27,442 nt of DNA from contig CAJKNC010000010.1 in NCBI GenBank assembly GCA_905201175.1, positions 1 to 27,442 of the forward strand, read 5' to 3'. Of the stretch, positions 1 to 7,725 are shown piece after piece (the stretch's first letter is position 1; each line of letters begins with the position of its first letter). The notes beneath the pieces were generated by a model. The model did not search any database. It saw only the letters and a program-made list of their open reading frames with translations, and was not told where the DNA came from. The position numbers and the translations under genes are program-made. The DNA is from an uncultured Succinatimonas sp. (GTDB taxonomy: Bacteria; Pseudomonadota; Gammaproteobacteria; Enterobacterales; Succinivibrionaceae).

Positions 1-80
1 AAAGTAAGTGATAGTGCTAATAAAACTGCTGTGATAAATTTTGTAAAAAAAAATAAAAAAAAATGTGCGCCAACTTGAAT

Positions 81-100
81 AATCGTAAACGTTTACGATT
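81..100. promoter_or_regulatory. LacI/GalR-family operator palindrome
   Basis: The sequence AATCGTAAACGTTTACGATT is a perfect 20-bp palindrome with a central CG. Its core CGTAAACGTTTACG closely matches the general LacI/GalR-family consensus (TGTAAnCGnTTACA). It lies about 135 bp upstream of the first transporter gene and overlaps a candidate promoter, so repression in the absence of sugar is the likely role. No regulator gene is in the window, so the factor is unknown. This differs from E. coli, where the ara genes are controlled by AraC half-sites. Confidence 0.75.
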
Positions 101-119
101 TTACATTTAACATTATTCT
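92..119 (+). promoter_or_regulatory. Candidate promoter of the sugar transport operon
   Basis: A -35-like TTTACG (92-97) inside the operator and a -10-like TATTCT (114-119) are separated by 16 bp. Two nine-base A-runs at 45-53 and 55-63 lie further upstream. The match to sigma-70 boxes is only moderate and the region is AT-rich, so this is tentative. It is the arrangement that would let a protein on the 81-100 palindrome block polymerase. Confidence 0.3.
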
Positions 120-234
120 ATTATGTGCTTACAAGTACAGTGTTACATTACTGTGCAAAATTAAATCTACAAAAGTATTAGTTTGGCTAAATCCTCATAA
201 GAGGTCGTTTTTTTATTTACATAGGGAATTGCAT

Positions 235-1185
235 ATGACTGGAATAAAAAATCTTTCCGGTGCTGCTAAAGGTTATATAGTATTAACAGCATTGGTATTT
301 CTTTCCTGGCTTATCTTTAAAATTCTAACTCCGGATAATTTCGGTTCTCCTAGTAATTTATTAAGTTACTTTCAGGCCAGTCTTATTGCTACGGTAGGAG
401 CTATTGGCTTCTATTTCGTTATGGACATGGGATTGTTCGATTTTTCCATTGGTGCAAATATTATCTTGTCAGCAATCGTTGGCTGTCAGTTAGCTACTAC
501 TTTTGATCTTGGTTATGCAGGATTGATTTTAGGAAGTATCGCTACAGGAGCTTTAGTAGGCTTGTGCAATGGTTATTTCTATGTAAAGTTGCGTATTCCC
601 TCAATGATTGTTACTGCAGGCTTAGCCTTGATTTATGAGTCTGTAGCTAACTATATGGCTGGTGGAGCCAAAATGACCTTACCTACCGAATTATGTGCAT
701 TTGGCCAAATGCCAGGTAATATCATTCTTGCAGTTATCACATTTATCATTGCCTATGTAGTTTTAAATTACACTAAATTCGGTACTTATACTTATGCTAT
801 TGGCTCTAATGAATTAGTAGCTAAGAATATGGGTATTAACGTTGATAAATTTAAAGTTTTAGCCTTTATTTTAAGCGGTGCTTTCTTTGGCGCTATGGCC
901 GTATTGACTATCAGTTATGGTTCTTCGATGGTAGCTGTTACTGGTATGTCTTCTATGAGTCGAAACTTTATTCCTACTATGGGATGTTTCTTTGGTTTGG
1001 CTTTTATGAAGTATGGTATTCCGCTACAGGCAATTATCTTAGGCGAATTTATAGTAAATATTATTTTCTTTGGATTTATTTCCTTAGGAGCCCCTACTGC
1101 AATTCAAGATGTAATTACCGGTTTAGCCTTACTTATCATCATTACCTTTACTACTAAAGTCACTAAAGGCGAAATTGTTAAATAA
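235..1185 (+). CDS. Sugar ABC transporter permease (RbsC/AraH family)
   Basis: This 316-residue, very hydrophobic protein looks like a BPD_transp_2 (ribose/xylose/arabinose-type) inner-membrane permease, which forms half of the translocation pore. Visible hallmarks are the segment FVMDMGLFDFSIGANIILSA (about 60-80), the following glycine-rich GALVGLCNGYFYVKLRIPSM loop that contacts the ATPase, and the later TKFGTYTYAIGSNELVAKNMGI block. About eight to ten membrane segments can be read. I start at ATG 235, which has AGGGA at 223-227 seven bases upstream, rather than the in-frame TTG at 229. The ATPase gene follows 11 bp downstream and a second permease after that, so the pore is probably heterodimeric. 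Adjacency to araA points to L-arabinose or an arabinoside as substrate; this is inference. No gene symbol is assigned because several related systems share this layout. Confidence 0.9.
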   Translation: MTGIKNLSGAAKGYIVLTALVFLSWLIFKILTPDNFGSPSNLLSYFQASLIATVGAIGFYFVMDMGLFDFSIGANIILSAIVGCQLATTFDLGYAGLILGSIATGALVGLCNGYFYVKLRIPSMIVTAGLALIYESVANYMAGGAKMTLPTELCAFGQMPGNIILAVITFIIAYVVLNYTKFGTYTYAIGSNELVAKNMGINVDKFKVLAFILSGAFFGAMAVLTISYGSSMVAVTGMSSMSRNFIPTMGCFFGLAFMKYGIPLQAIILGEFIVNIIFFGFISLGAPTAIQDVITGLALLIIITFTTKVTKGEIVK

Positions 1186-1196
1186 GGGGATAAAAA

Positions 1197-2699
1197 ATGA
1201 GCGAAGTAAGATTACAAGTAAGAAACATCAGCAAGCATTTTGGTATTACCCGTGCGCTTAACAATATTTCCTTTGATATTAACAAAGGAGAAGTTCATGC
1301 CCTTATAGGTGAGAATGGTTCTGGTAAGTCAACTATGACTAATATGCTTACCGGAATTTATCCTATGGAAACAGGCAAGTTTATTTTAGATGGTGAAGAA
1401 GTTCATTCTAAGAATCAGGTTGATGCCAACAATCATGGTATTTCTATTATTGTTCAAGAATTAGGCACACTGTCTGGATTGACTGTTGCAGAGAATATTT
1501 TCTTAGGTCACGAAGATCGCTTTATAAAGGCTGGTTTCCGTAATACTAAGGCAATGAATGATGAAGCAAACCGTTTATTACATGAGTATGGATTTGATCA
1601 TATAAAAGCCAACCTCTTAGTTGATGAGTACAATTTTGAGGACCGTAAGTTAATTGAGATTGTAAAGGCTACTTATTTTCATCCAAAGATTGTCGTCGTC
1701 GATGAGACTACTACAGCCTTGTCGCAAGAAGGCCGTGAAGAGCTTTACAAGCACATGAATCGCATTCGCGATGAGGGCAATACTATTATCTTCATTTCTC
1801 ATGATTTGTCAGAAATTTTAGATAAGTCAGATACTATTACTGTTTTACGTGATGGTGAGTATATTGATACTGTAAAAAGTAAAGATGTTAATGAAGATGA
1901 TTTGAAGAGATTAATGGTAGGTCGTGAGGTAACAGGAAAATATTATCGTAATGATTATGACGAAAAGGTTTCTGATGAAGTTGTACTTTCCGTTAAGCAT
2001 GTTACTGTTCCAGGCTTGATTAAAGATGTAAGTTTTGATTTACATCGCGGTGAAATCCTGGGCTTTGGCGGTTTGTCAGAGTCAGGAATGCACGAAATCG
2101 GCAAAGCTATTTTCGGTGCAAGCTATGATCGCGAGGGTGAAGTTGTTTTAGCTGACGGAACTCATATCAATGATATTCCGACAGCAATTAAGCATTCTAT
2201 TGCATATACTTCTAAAGACAGAGATAACGAATCAATTGTTTTGAATCAGAGTATCCGCGACAACATTGCTATACCTTCTTTAGATAATTTAACTATTGGC
2301 AAAAGCAAATTCTTAAGCTGGTCAAAGATTAAAAAGTTTGCTAATGAATATGCCAAAGAAATGTCGGTAAAGATGGTTAATACTGATCAGTTTGTATCTG
2401 AATTATCTGGCGGCAATAAGCAGAAGGTTGTTTTAGCACGTTGGATCGGAAAAGGATCAGATATTGTTGTTTTAGATAGTCCTACCCGTGGTATTGATAT
2501 TAAAGTTAAACAAGATATTTACCAGTTAATGGATCAGATGAGAAAAGACGGTAAGTCCATCATTATGATTTCTGAAGAGTTGATGGAGTTAATTGGTATG
2601 TGCGACCGCATTATTATTATGAAGGATGGTGCACTCAAGGGCCAATTACCACGCTCTCGTGAACTTAATGAGAACAGCCTAATTTCGATGATGGTTTAA
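1197..2699 (+). CDS. Sugar ABC transporter ATP-binding protein, two fused ATPase domains (RbsA/AraG family)
   Basis: This 500-residue cytoplasmic protein energises sugar uptake and carries two fused nucleotide-binding domains, the normal size for the RbsA/AraG/MglA family. Domain 1 has an intact Walker A (GENGSGKST, 38-46) and Walker B with catalytic Glu (D169-E170), but where the LSGGQ signature should be it reads YNFEDRK (145-151). Domain 2 shows the reverse: the Walker A region is GFGGLSESGM (289-298) without the Lys-Ser/Thr, the signature LSGGN is intact (403-407), and the Walker B Glu is Ser (D427-S428). One composite site, Walker A/B of domain 1 with the signature of domain 2, therefore looks competent and the other degenerate. 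The start ATG 1197 has AAGGGGA just upstream. The stop codon shares its last base with an ATG of the next frame at 2699. Confidence 0.93.
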   Translation: MSEVRLQVRNISKHFGITRALNNISFDINKGEVHALIGENGSGKSTMTNMLTGIYPMETGKFILDGEEVHSKNQVDANNHGISIIVQELGTLSGLTVAENIFLGHEDRFIKAGFRNTKAMNDEANRLLHEYGFDHIKANLLVDEYNFEDRKLIEIVKATYFHPKIVVVDETTTALSQEGREELYKHMNRIRDEGNTIIFISHDLSEILDKSDTITVLRDGEYIDTVKSKDVNEDDLKRLMVGREVTGKYYRNDYDEKVSDEVVLSVKHVTVPGLIKDVSFDLHRGEILGFGGLSESGMHEIGKAIFGASYDREGEVVLADGTHINDIPTAIKHSIAYTSKDRDNESIVLNQSIRDNIAIPSLDNLTIGKSKFLSWSKIKKFANEYAKEMSVKMVNTDQFVSELSGGNKQKVVLARWIGKGSDIVVLDSPTRGIDIKVKQDIYQLMDQMRKDGKSIIMISEELMELIGMCDRIIIMKDGALKGQLPRSRELNENSLISMMV

Positions 2700-2716
2700 T
2701 GGGGAGATACCGAATT

Positions 2717-3682
2717 ATGTCAGACGTAATTACTGAGAACAATAAAGATAAAGAATTAAAATCTTTGCGCAGAATGAGACTTATCCGTGCACTTCTTCCT
2801 ATTGTAGGTTTGGTGCTGATGTTCATTTTGTTTAATATTTTCACTAACGGCAGAATGATGAGATTGTTGCCTTTGGCAATGTCTCAGGTATATGTAACCA
2901 TGATCGCTTCTATGGGTGTATTCTTTATTATGACCATGGGAGGATTGGATTTTTCTCAAGGTTCAATCTTAGGATTGTCAGCCATAGTTTGCTGTTATCT
3001 TTCCCACTATAATATTCCTTTGGCAATTGTAGGCGGTATGGTAACAGGAGCTTTGATTGGAGCAGTTAACGGATATTTCTATGTTAATAGAAAAATCAAA
3101 TCCTTTATTGTAACCATCTGTACAATGTTCTTGTTCAGAGGCTTAATTAAGTTTTTAACCACCAATTCCCCTGTTGCTGGTTCTGCAAGCTTAGTTGCTA
3201 TGGATAGCACTACCTTTAAGATTATTTGTACCGTCATTGTGATGGCTATCGGATATATCTTCTTCGTATATACCAAATTTGGTGTTTACCTTAAAGCTAT
3301 TGGAGCAGGTGAAAAAGCAGCTATGTTTTCCGGTATTCGTACCGATAGACTTAAGTTTATGGTATATGTTTTAGCCGGCGCAATTACTGGTTTTGCAGCT
3401 TTTATTAGTGCAATTAAGGTAGGTTCTGTAACTTCTTCTGGTGGAAATCAATTAGAAACTCAAATTTTGATTGCCTTAGTTTTAGGTGGCATGCCTATTT
3501 CTGGCGGTGCTATGGCACGTTTCGGAAATTGTGTAGTTGGATCATTACTTTATGTGGTTTTAAGCTCTGGTTTGACCATGATTGGTTTCACTACACAGAT
3601 GATGCAGCTAATTCAAGGCGTAATTTTCTTAATGTTCGTAGCTTTGTTTGCTGATAGAAAGTCTATTTCCGTAATTAAATAA
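2717..3682 (+). CDS. Sugar ABC transporter permease, second subunit (RbsC/AraH family)
   Basis: This is the second pore subunit of the same importer, about 321 residues with a charged cytoplasmic start (MSDVITENNKDKELK) and roughly eight to ten membrane helices. It shares family blocks with the first permease: GVFFIMTMGGLDFSQGSI, GALIGAVNGYFYVNRKIKSF and TKFGVYLKAIGAGEKAAMFSGI. Two starts are possible. ATG 2699 overlaps the ATPase stop (taATG), but ATG 2717 has GGGGAG at 2701-2706 ten bases upstream and gives a more typical N-terminus, so I chose it. Two different permease genes flanking one two-domain ATPase resembles the YtfR-YtfT-YjfF type of importer more than the single-permease AraFGH system. 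A hairpin and araA follow. Confidence 0.88.
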   Translation: MSDVITENNKDKELKSLRRMRLIRALLPIVGLVLMFILFNIFTNGRMMRLLPLAMSQVYVTMIASMGVFFIMTMGGLDFSQGSILGLSAIVCCYLSHYNIPLAIVGGMVTGALIGAVNGYFYVNRKIKSFIVTICTMFLFRGLIKFLTTNSPVAGSASLVAMDSTTFKIICTVIVMAIGYIFFVYTKFGVYLKAIGAGEKAAMFSGIRTDRLKFMVYVLAGAITGFAAFISAIKVGSVTSSGGNQLETQILIALVLGGMPISGGAMARFGNCVVGSLLYVVLSSGLTMIGFTTQMMQLIQGVIFLMFVALFADRKSISVIK

Positions 3683-3689
3683 ATTTTAG

Positions 3690-3712
3690 CCCCTTTTATA
3701 CAAAGAAAGGGG
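3690..3712 (+). other. Intercistronic hairpin between permease and araA
   Basis: CCCCTTT (3690-3696) pairs perfectly with AAAGGGG (3706-3712) around a 9-base loop. No U-run follows, so it does not look like a terminator. It may protect or separate the transporter and araA parts of one transcript. It ends 21 bases before the araA start. Confidence 0.5.
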
Positions 3713-3733
3713 TATTGCTAAAGGTACATGAGT

Positions 3734-5164
3734 ATGAATAAGTTATATTTTGTTGTTGGTTCTCAAGATCTCTACGGTGAAGCTTGTTTAAAGCAAGTTG
3801 CTGCTGATGCCGCTAAGATGACCTCATTTTTCAATGACCATTTAAACGGCGTTGAAGTAGTACTATTACCTACTGTGGTCAATTCAGAGACCTGTATTGA
3901 GGATATGCGTAAGGCCAGCTGCGATGATGAGTGTATCGGTGTTATGACCTGGATGCATACCTTTTCTCCAGCTAAGATGTGGATTAAAGGCTTACAGGAG
4001 TTAAGAAAGCCTTTATTACATTTACATACTCAGGCTAATGAAAAGTTACCTTATGATTCCATTGATATGGATTTTATGAACCTTAATCAGGCAGCTCACG
4101 GCGATCGTGAATTTGGCTTTATTTTAGCTCGCATGCGTATTCCTCATAAGGTTGTTGCTGGTTTCTATGAGCATGAGGATGTTCTTGCTGAAATTTCTAA
4201 GTTCTTAGATGTCGCCCGTGCTTTAAACTTCTCTAAGCATTTAAAAGTTGCCTCTTTTGGTAATAATATGCGTGAAGTAGCTGTTACTGATGGCGATCGT
4301 GTACAGTCTCAAATTCAATACGGCTGGGAGTGCAATTATTTTGCAATCGGTGATTTAGTCAAGGAGATCAATGCTGTAACTGATGCAGAGATTGATGCTA
4401 AGATGGCTGAATATACCTCTAAGTATGTTATGAAGACTGATAAGATCGATGCAGTAAAGGAACAAGCTCGTTATGAGGTAGGTTTAGAGAAATTCTTGAG
4501 CGCCCGTAAGTTAGGAGCTTTTGCTGATACTTTCCAGGACCTTTATGGTTTACGTCAATTACCGGGCTTGGCTGCTCAAAACTTAATGGGCAAAGGTATT
4601 GGCTTTGGTCCAGAGGGTGATTATAAGATTTCCGCTTTCTCTGCCGTTTTAATGAAGATGGCTGAAGGCCGTAAGGGTGCAACCGGCTTTATCGAGGATT
4701 ATACCTATGATTTAACAGCAGGTCAGGAATTAGAGTTAGCTTCTCATATGTTAGAGGTTCCTGTAAGTTTTGCTGCCACTAAACCAGAAATTGACGTATT
4801 ACCTTTAGGTATTGGCGGTAAGGAAGATCCTGCTCGTTTAATTTTCGATGGTGTTGAGGGAGACGGAATTCAGGTAACTATGGTTGATATGGGTACTCAT
4901 TACCGTATTATTTGTGCCGATATTGAGTTAGTAAAACAGCCTAAGCCTATGCCGAAATTACCTGTTGCTCGTATTATGTATCGTCATAAGCCAAACTTTA
5001 ATATCGGTACTGCTGCTTGGTGTTATGCTGGTGGCGCTCACCACAGCGTAGTTTCCACTGCTTTAACTCGTGAGGATATTGCTTTGTTTGCTAAGCTTAC
5101 TGGCACTGAGTTTATTGCTATTGGTGAAGATACTACAGAGGCTGATTTACAAAAATTAGCTTAA
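3734..5164 (+). CDS. araA: L-arabinose isomerase
   Basis: AraA interconverts L-arabinose and L-ribulose in the cytoplasm with a divalent metal, the first step of arabinose catabolism. The protein is about 476 residues (E. coli: 500) and aligns from the N-terminal VVGSQDLYGEACLKQV to near the end. The four residues that form the metal/active site in E. coli (Glu306, Glu333, His350, His450) have clear equivalents: Glu294 in GPEGDYK, Glu321 in FIEDYTYDL, His338 in SHMLEVP, and the His pair 436-437 in GGAHHS. Two ATGs lie 6 bases apart; 3734 is preferred because AAGG at 3721-3724 is nine bases upstream, against only three for 3728. It is the last gene of the transporter operon, and a strong hairpin terminator lies 31 bp after the stop. 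The kinase and epimerase partners (araB, araD) are not here. Confidence 0.96.
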   Translation: MNKLYFVVGSQDLYGEACLKQVAADAAKMTSFFNDHLNGVEVVLLPTVVNSETCIEDMRKASCDDECIGVMTWMHTFSPAKMWIKGLQELRKPLLHLHTQANEKLPYDSIDMDFMNLNQAAHGDREFGFILARMRIPHKVVAGFYEHEDVLAEISKFLDVARALNFSKHLKVASFGNNMREVAVTDGDRVQSQIQYGWECNYFAIGDLVKEINAVTDAEIDAKMAEYTSKYVMKTDKIDAVKEQARYEVGLEKFLSARKLGAFADTFQDLYGLRQLPGLAAQNLMGKGIGFGPEGDYKISAFSAVLMKMAEGRKGATGFIEDYTYDLTAGQELELASHMLEVPVSFAATKPEIDVLPLGIGGKEDPARLIFDGVEGDGIQVTMVDMGTHYRIICADIELVKQPKPMPKLPVARIMYRHKPNFNIGTAAWCYAGGAHHSVVSTALTREDIALFAKLTGTEFIAIGEDTTEADLQKLA

Positions 5165-5195
5165 TAATTTTAAAAGTCTCATAGATAATTTTATA

Positions 5196-5226
5196 AAATA
5201 AGCTAGTATTGTTTACTAGCTTATTT
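5196..5226. terminator. Bidirectional terminator, araA / symporter
   Basis: A 13-bp perfect inverted repeat has arms at 5196-5208 and 5214-5226 and a 5-base loop TTGTT. It is followed on the plus strand by a T-run to 5230 and flanked on the other side by A-rich sequence, so it can terminate the convergent araA and symporter transcripts. It overlaps none of the araA coding sequence. Confidence 0.88.
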
Positions 5227-5228
5227 TT

Positions 5229-6233
5229 TTATTCCTGATATGGCTTTATGTTAGCCTTTTCCCATTTATTTAAATTATGCTCACGCAGCCACATTTGATA
5301 GGCATTGACAGCGTTTTGCCAGAGAATATAACAGCCAGGAGCAATAGCCGCAGTTGGAGAGAGATAGGTTAAGGCTATCCATAAACCGAACACCATATTT
5401 TTTTGGCCTAATGCTTGGCCTGCAGTAATGCGTTGATTTTCTAAATGCCCTAAGAGTTTCCCTAAAGTAAATTGGACTATTGTGCAAATGAGTCCTACTG
5501 TAGCTAATAGCCATAGATAGGAAGCATCTTCTTGCGAATTAAAAATATTAGCAAAAGTTCTGCCTGAAATTATTGTTAAAGTAAATCCCCATAAATAGAA
5601 ACCAACATCTTTGAATTTAGTGATAATCAGCTTGTGTAGAGGCTTTACAAATAATTTAACAAAAAAAGCTATAAATAGTGGTAATACTATTACAGGAAAG
5701 ACTTTATGCAGTAAAGTTAAGAATTGCTCTAAAAAAGTTCCTTGAACAGCATGTGAAAATATTGGAAAAATTAAAGGTATAGCTATGGCTGCAGCAATAT
5801 TGCACATCAGTGTATATGTTGTAAGGGATGACTCATTACCGCCTAATTTACCAGCTAAAACAGCTGCTGAGGCTGCTGTAGGAGTAATAGTACAGACAAT
5901 GATGCTTTCATATGTAATCAGATGGTCTGAGTTTGGATTATAAGCAATTATTAGAGCAAAGATTAAGCTTACGCCTACTTGATAGAGTACCAAAAGAAAA
6001 TGCCATATCTTAGGCTTCATATCTTTTACATTTACTTTACAAAAGGCACAAAAAAGCATTAAAAAAATTAATATAGGCAATCCATCGTGAGCTAAAACTC
6101 TAGCAGGAGCTTTTAATGGTTGCAAAAAAGTAAAATTATGGAAACAAATGAAGGCTATAAAACCTAAACTAATTGCAATTAGTAGCATATAGGTTCTAAA
6201 ACGTTTAATTAAAATAGATTTATTTATTTTCAT
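5229..6233 (-). CDS. Bile acid:sodium symporter-like transporter
   Basis: This 334-residue integral membrane protein has about ten helices. It fits the bile acid/sodium symporter (BASS, SBF or SBF-like) superfamily through two paired blocks: TITPTAASAAVLAGKLGGNE (about 117-136), with small and polar residues in a helix break, and GQALGQKNMVFGLWIALTYL (about 271-290), which resembles the second crossover motif. A loop with FNSQEDASYLW separates later helices. Family members export or import organic anions with Na+; the substrate here cannot be read. The ATG at 6233 has no clear Shine-Dalgarno sequence. The gene stands alone, converging on araA and divergent from pmbA across a 92-bp gap. Confidence 0.7.
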   Translation of the reverse strand: MKINKSILIKRFRTYMLLIAISLGFIAFICFHNFTFLQPLKAPARVLAHDGLPILIFLMLFCAFCKVNVKDMKPKIWHFLLVLYQVGVSLIFALIIAYNPNSDHLITYESIIVCTITPTAASAAVLAGKLGGNESSLTTYTLMCNIAAAIAIPLIFPIFSHAVQGTFLEQFLTLLHKVFPVIVLPLFIAFFVKLFVKPLHKLIITKFKDVGFYLWGFTLTIISGRTFANIFNSQEDASYLWLLATVGLICTIVQFTLGKLLGHLENQRITAGQALGQKNMVFGLWIALTYLSPTAAIAPGCYILWQNAVNAYQMWLREHNLNKWEKANIKPYQE

Positions 6234-6300
6234 AATAAAATTTGCTGCTGCCGCTTTAGTAAATTTGTAAAAAACCTTAGTTGATGTTTGCTATATTAAA

Positions 6301-6315
6301 CTCAAATATTTTGAG
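6301..6315 (+). other. Palindrome overlapping the pmbA ribosome binding site
   Basis: CTCAAA (6301-6306) and TTTGAG (6310-6315) are perfect complements with a 3-base TAT loop. The right arm runs into GAGGA (6313-6317), the ribosome binding site of pmbA. If folded it would mask part of that site. The stem is short and A/U-rich, so stability is doubtful. Confidence 0.35.
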
Positions 6316-6325
6316 GAATATAAGA

Positions 6326-7681
6326 ATGAGCAATTTTAATGCAAAAATACAAGAATTTGAGAAGTATTTAGAAAATATAGCTTCTTTTACAATTAGAGAA
6401 GCTTTAGCTCAAGGCGCAAGTGAAGCCGAAATTTCTTTAGGAGGTGTCACTGGTCTTAATGTTTCAAGCCGAGATTGTGATATTGAAAATATTGAATTTA
6501 ATCGGGATAACGGCATGGATATTACTGTTTATTGCAATAAGCGCCGTGGTAGAGCATCGACTACAGATTTGAGTAAGGAAGCTTTAAAGCAATGTGTATG
6601 TTCAGCTATCAATATAGCTTCTTTTGCTGATGAAGATCCTGATTGCGGTTTATGCGATAAAGCTCTGCAATGTACAGAATTTCCTGATTTAGATATCTTA
6701 TTTGAACCTGATAGTGAACCAGAAACAGCCGCATCTTATGTGGTTGAATTAGAAAAAAAGGCTGTTGCACATTTACCTGCAGGAATAAAGGCTTCAGATG
6801 GAGCTTCTTATTCATCAAATGTGTATACAAATGTTTTTGCTAATTCTCAAGGATTTTGTCATGCTAGATCGGCAAGCTCTTTTTATAAAGGATTGACTTT
6901 ATTGGGTGAAAGTAATGGTCATATGGAGCGAGGTAGCGGTTATAGTATCGCTCGTTCTAAAGAGGACTTATATGATGATGATAAAGTTATAAGAGAGGCT
7001 TTAGATCAAACTTTAGGCAAACTTAGTCCCAAAAGTGTTCCTACAGGCACTTATAACGTTATTTTTACTAAGGGAGCAGCTGTTTCTTTATGGCAGTCTT
7101 TGGTAAATGCGATTGCTGGTGGGGCTTTATATAGAAAAAGTTCTTTTTTATGCGACAGCATAAACCAACAAATTTTGCCTGAATTTGTTTCTATTAAAGA
7201 AGATCCTTCATTAAAAAAGACATTCGGCTCAGCTTCATATGATAATGAAGGTGTGGCTGTAAGACCTATGAATATTGTTGAAAACGGAGTACTTAAAGAA
7301 TATCTGCTTTCGACATATTCGGCTAAAAAGTTAAAAATGCACTCTAATGGTCATTGTGGTGGAATTTATAATTGGTTTATAGATTTTGGCGATCACCAAT
7401 TATCTTTTGAGCAAATGTTGGATAATGTTTCAGAGGGGTTAGTTATCGATAATTTGATGGGGCAAGGTATCGATCTTATTAGTGGAAATTATTCTCGGGG
7501 TGCATCTGGCTATTATTTTAAAAATGGCAAAAGAGTACACGCTGTATCAGAAATAACCATTGCCGGTAATTTAAAAGATATGTTTTGTAATTTACAGGCA
7601 ATGGCTGATGATATTGATCAGCGGTTTAAGATAAAAACAGGCTCTTTATTATTGCCGCAAATGACTGTTTCTGGAATTTAA
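6326..7681 (+). CDS. pmbA: PmbA/TldE, TldD-PmbA protease subunit
   Basis: PmbA (TldE) pairs with TldD to form the peptidase used in microcin B17 maturation and CcdA antitoxin degradation in E. coli. TldD carries the zinc site; PmbA does not. The protein is 451 residues, matching E. coli PmbA (450). Supporting blocks are an early EAEISLGGVTGLNVSSRD, the central LYRKSSFLCDSINQQI followed by a GVAVRPMNIVENGVLKEYLL stretch, and the C-terminal SGNYSRGASGYYFKNGKRVH close to the family signature SPGASGFWVENGEI. I start at ATG 6326 (GAGGA eight bases upstream), giving MSNFNAKIQ, instead of an in-frame upstream codon at 6281. tldD is not in the window. The gene converges with plsB on a shared terminator. 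Confidence 0.92.
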   Translation: MSNFNAKIQEFEKYLENIASFTIREALAQGASEAEISLGGVTGLNVSSRDCDIENIEFNRDNGMDITVYCNKRRGRASTTDLSKEALKQCVCSAINIASFADEDPDCGLCDKALQCTEFPDLDILFEPDSEPETAASYVVELEKKAVAHLPAGIKASDGASYSSNVYTNVFANSQGFCHARSASSFYKGLTLLGESNGHMERGSGYSIARSKEDLYDDDKVIREALDQTLGKLSPKSVPTGTYNVIFTKGAAVSLWQSLVNAIAGGALYRKSSFLCDSINQQILPEFVSIKEDPSLKKTFGSASYDNEGVAVRPMNIVENGVLKEYLLSTYSAKKLKMHSNGHCGGIYNWFIDFGDHQLSFEQMLDNVSEGLVIDNLMGQGIDLISGNYSRGASGYYFKNGKRVHAVSEITIAGNLKDMFCNLQAMADDIDQRFKIKTGSLLLPQMTVSGI

Positions 7682-7690
7682 ACTTAGAAA

Positions 7691-7720
7691 AAGCTCATTA
7701 TCATGGAAGATAATGAGCTT
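7691..7720. terminator. Bidirectional terminator, pmbA / plsB
   Basis: A perfect 12-bp inverted repeat (7691-7702 with 7709-7720) encloses a 6-base loop. It is followed by a T-rich run on the plus strand (to 7728) and by five A's on its left side, which become a U-run on the minus strand. It serves both converging genes. Confidence 0.88.
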
Positions 7721-7725
7721 TCTTT

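Noticed and set aside
1..78. Open frame from the window edge to TGA at 76-78, possibly the tail of a binding-protein gene
   Set aside because: It encodes a low-complexity Lys-rich end from the A-runs and does not resemble a sugar-binding protein C-terminus; an AT-rich intergenic origin is as likely.
4428..4682. Minus-strand frame within araA
   Set aside because: araA is complete and conserved here; nothing supports an overlapping gene.
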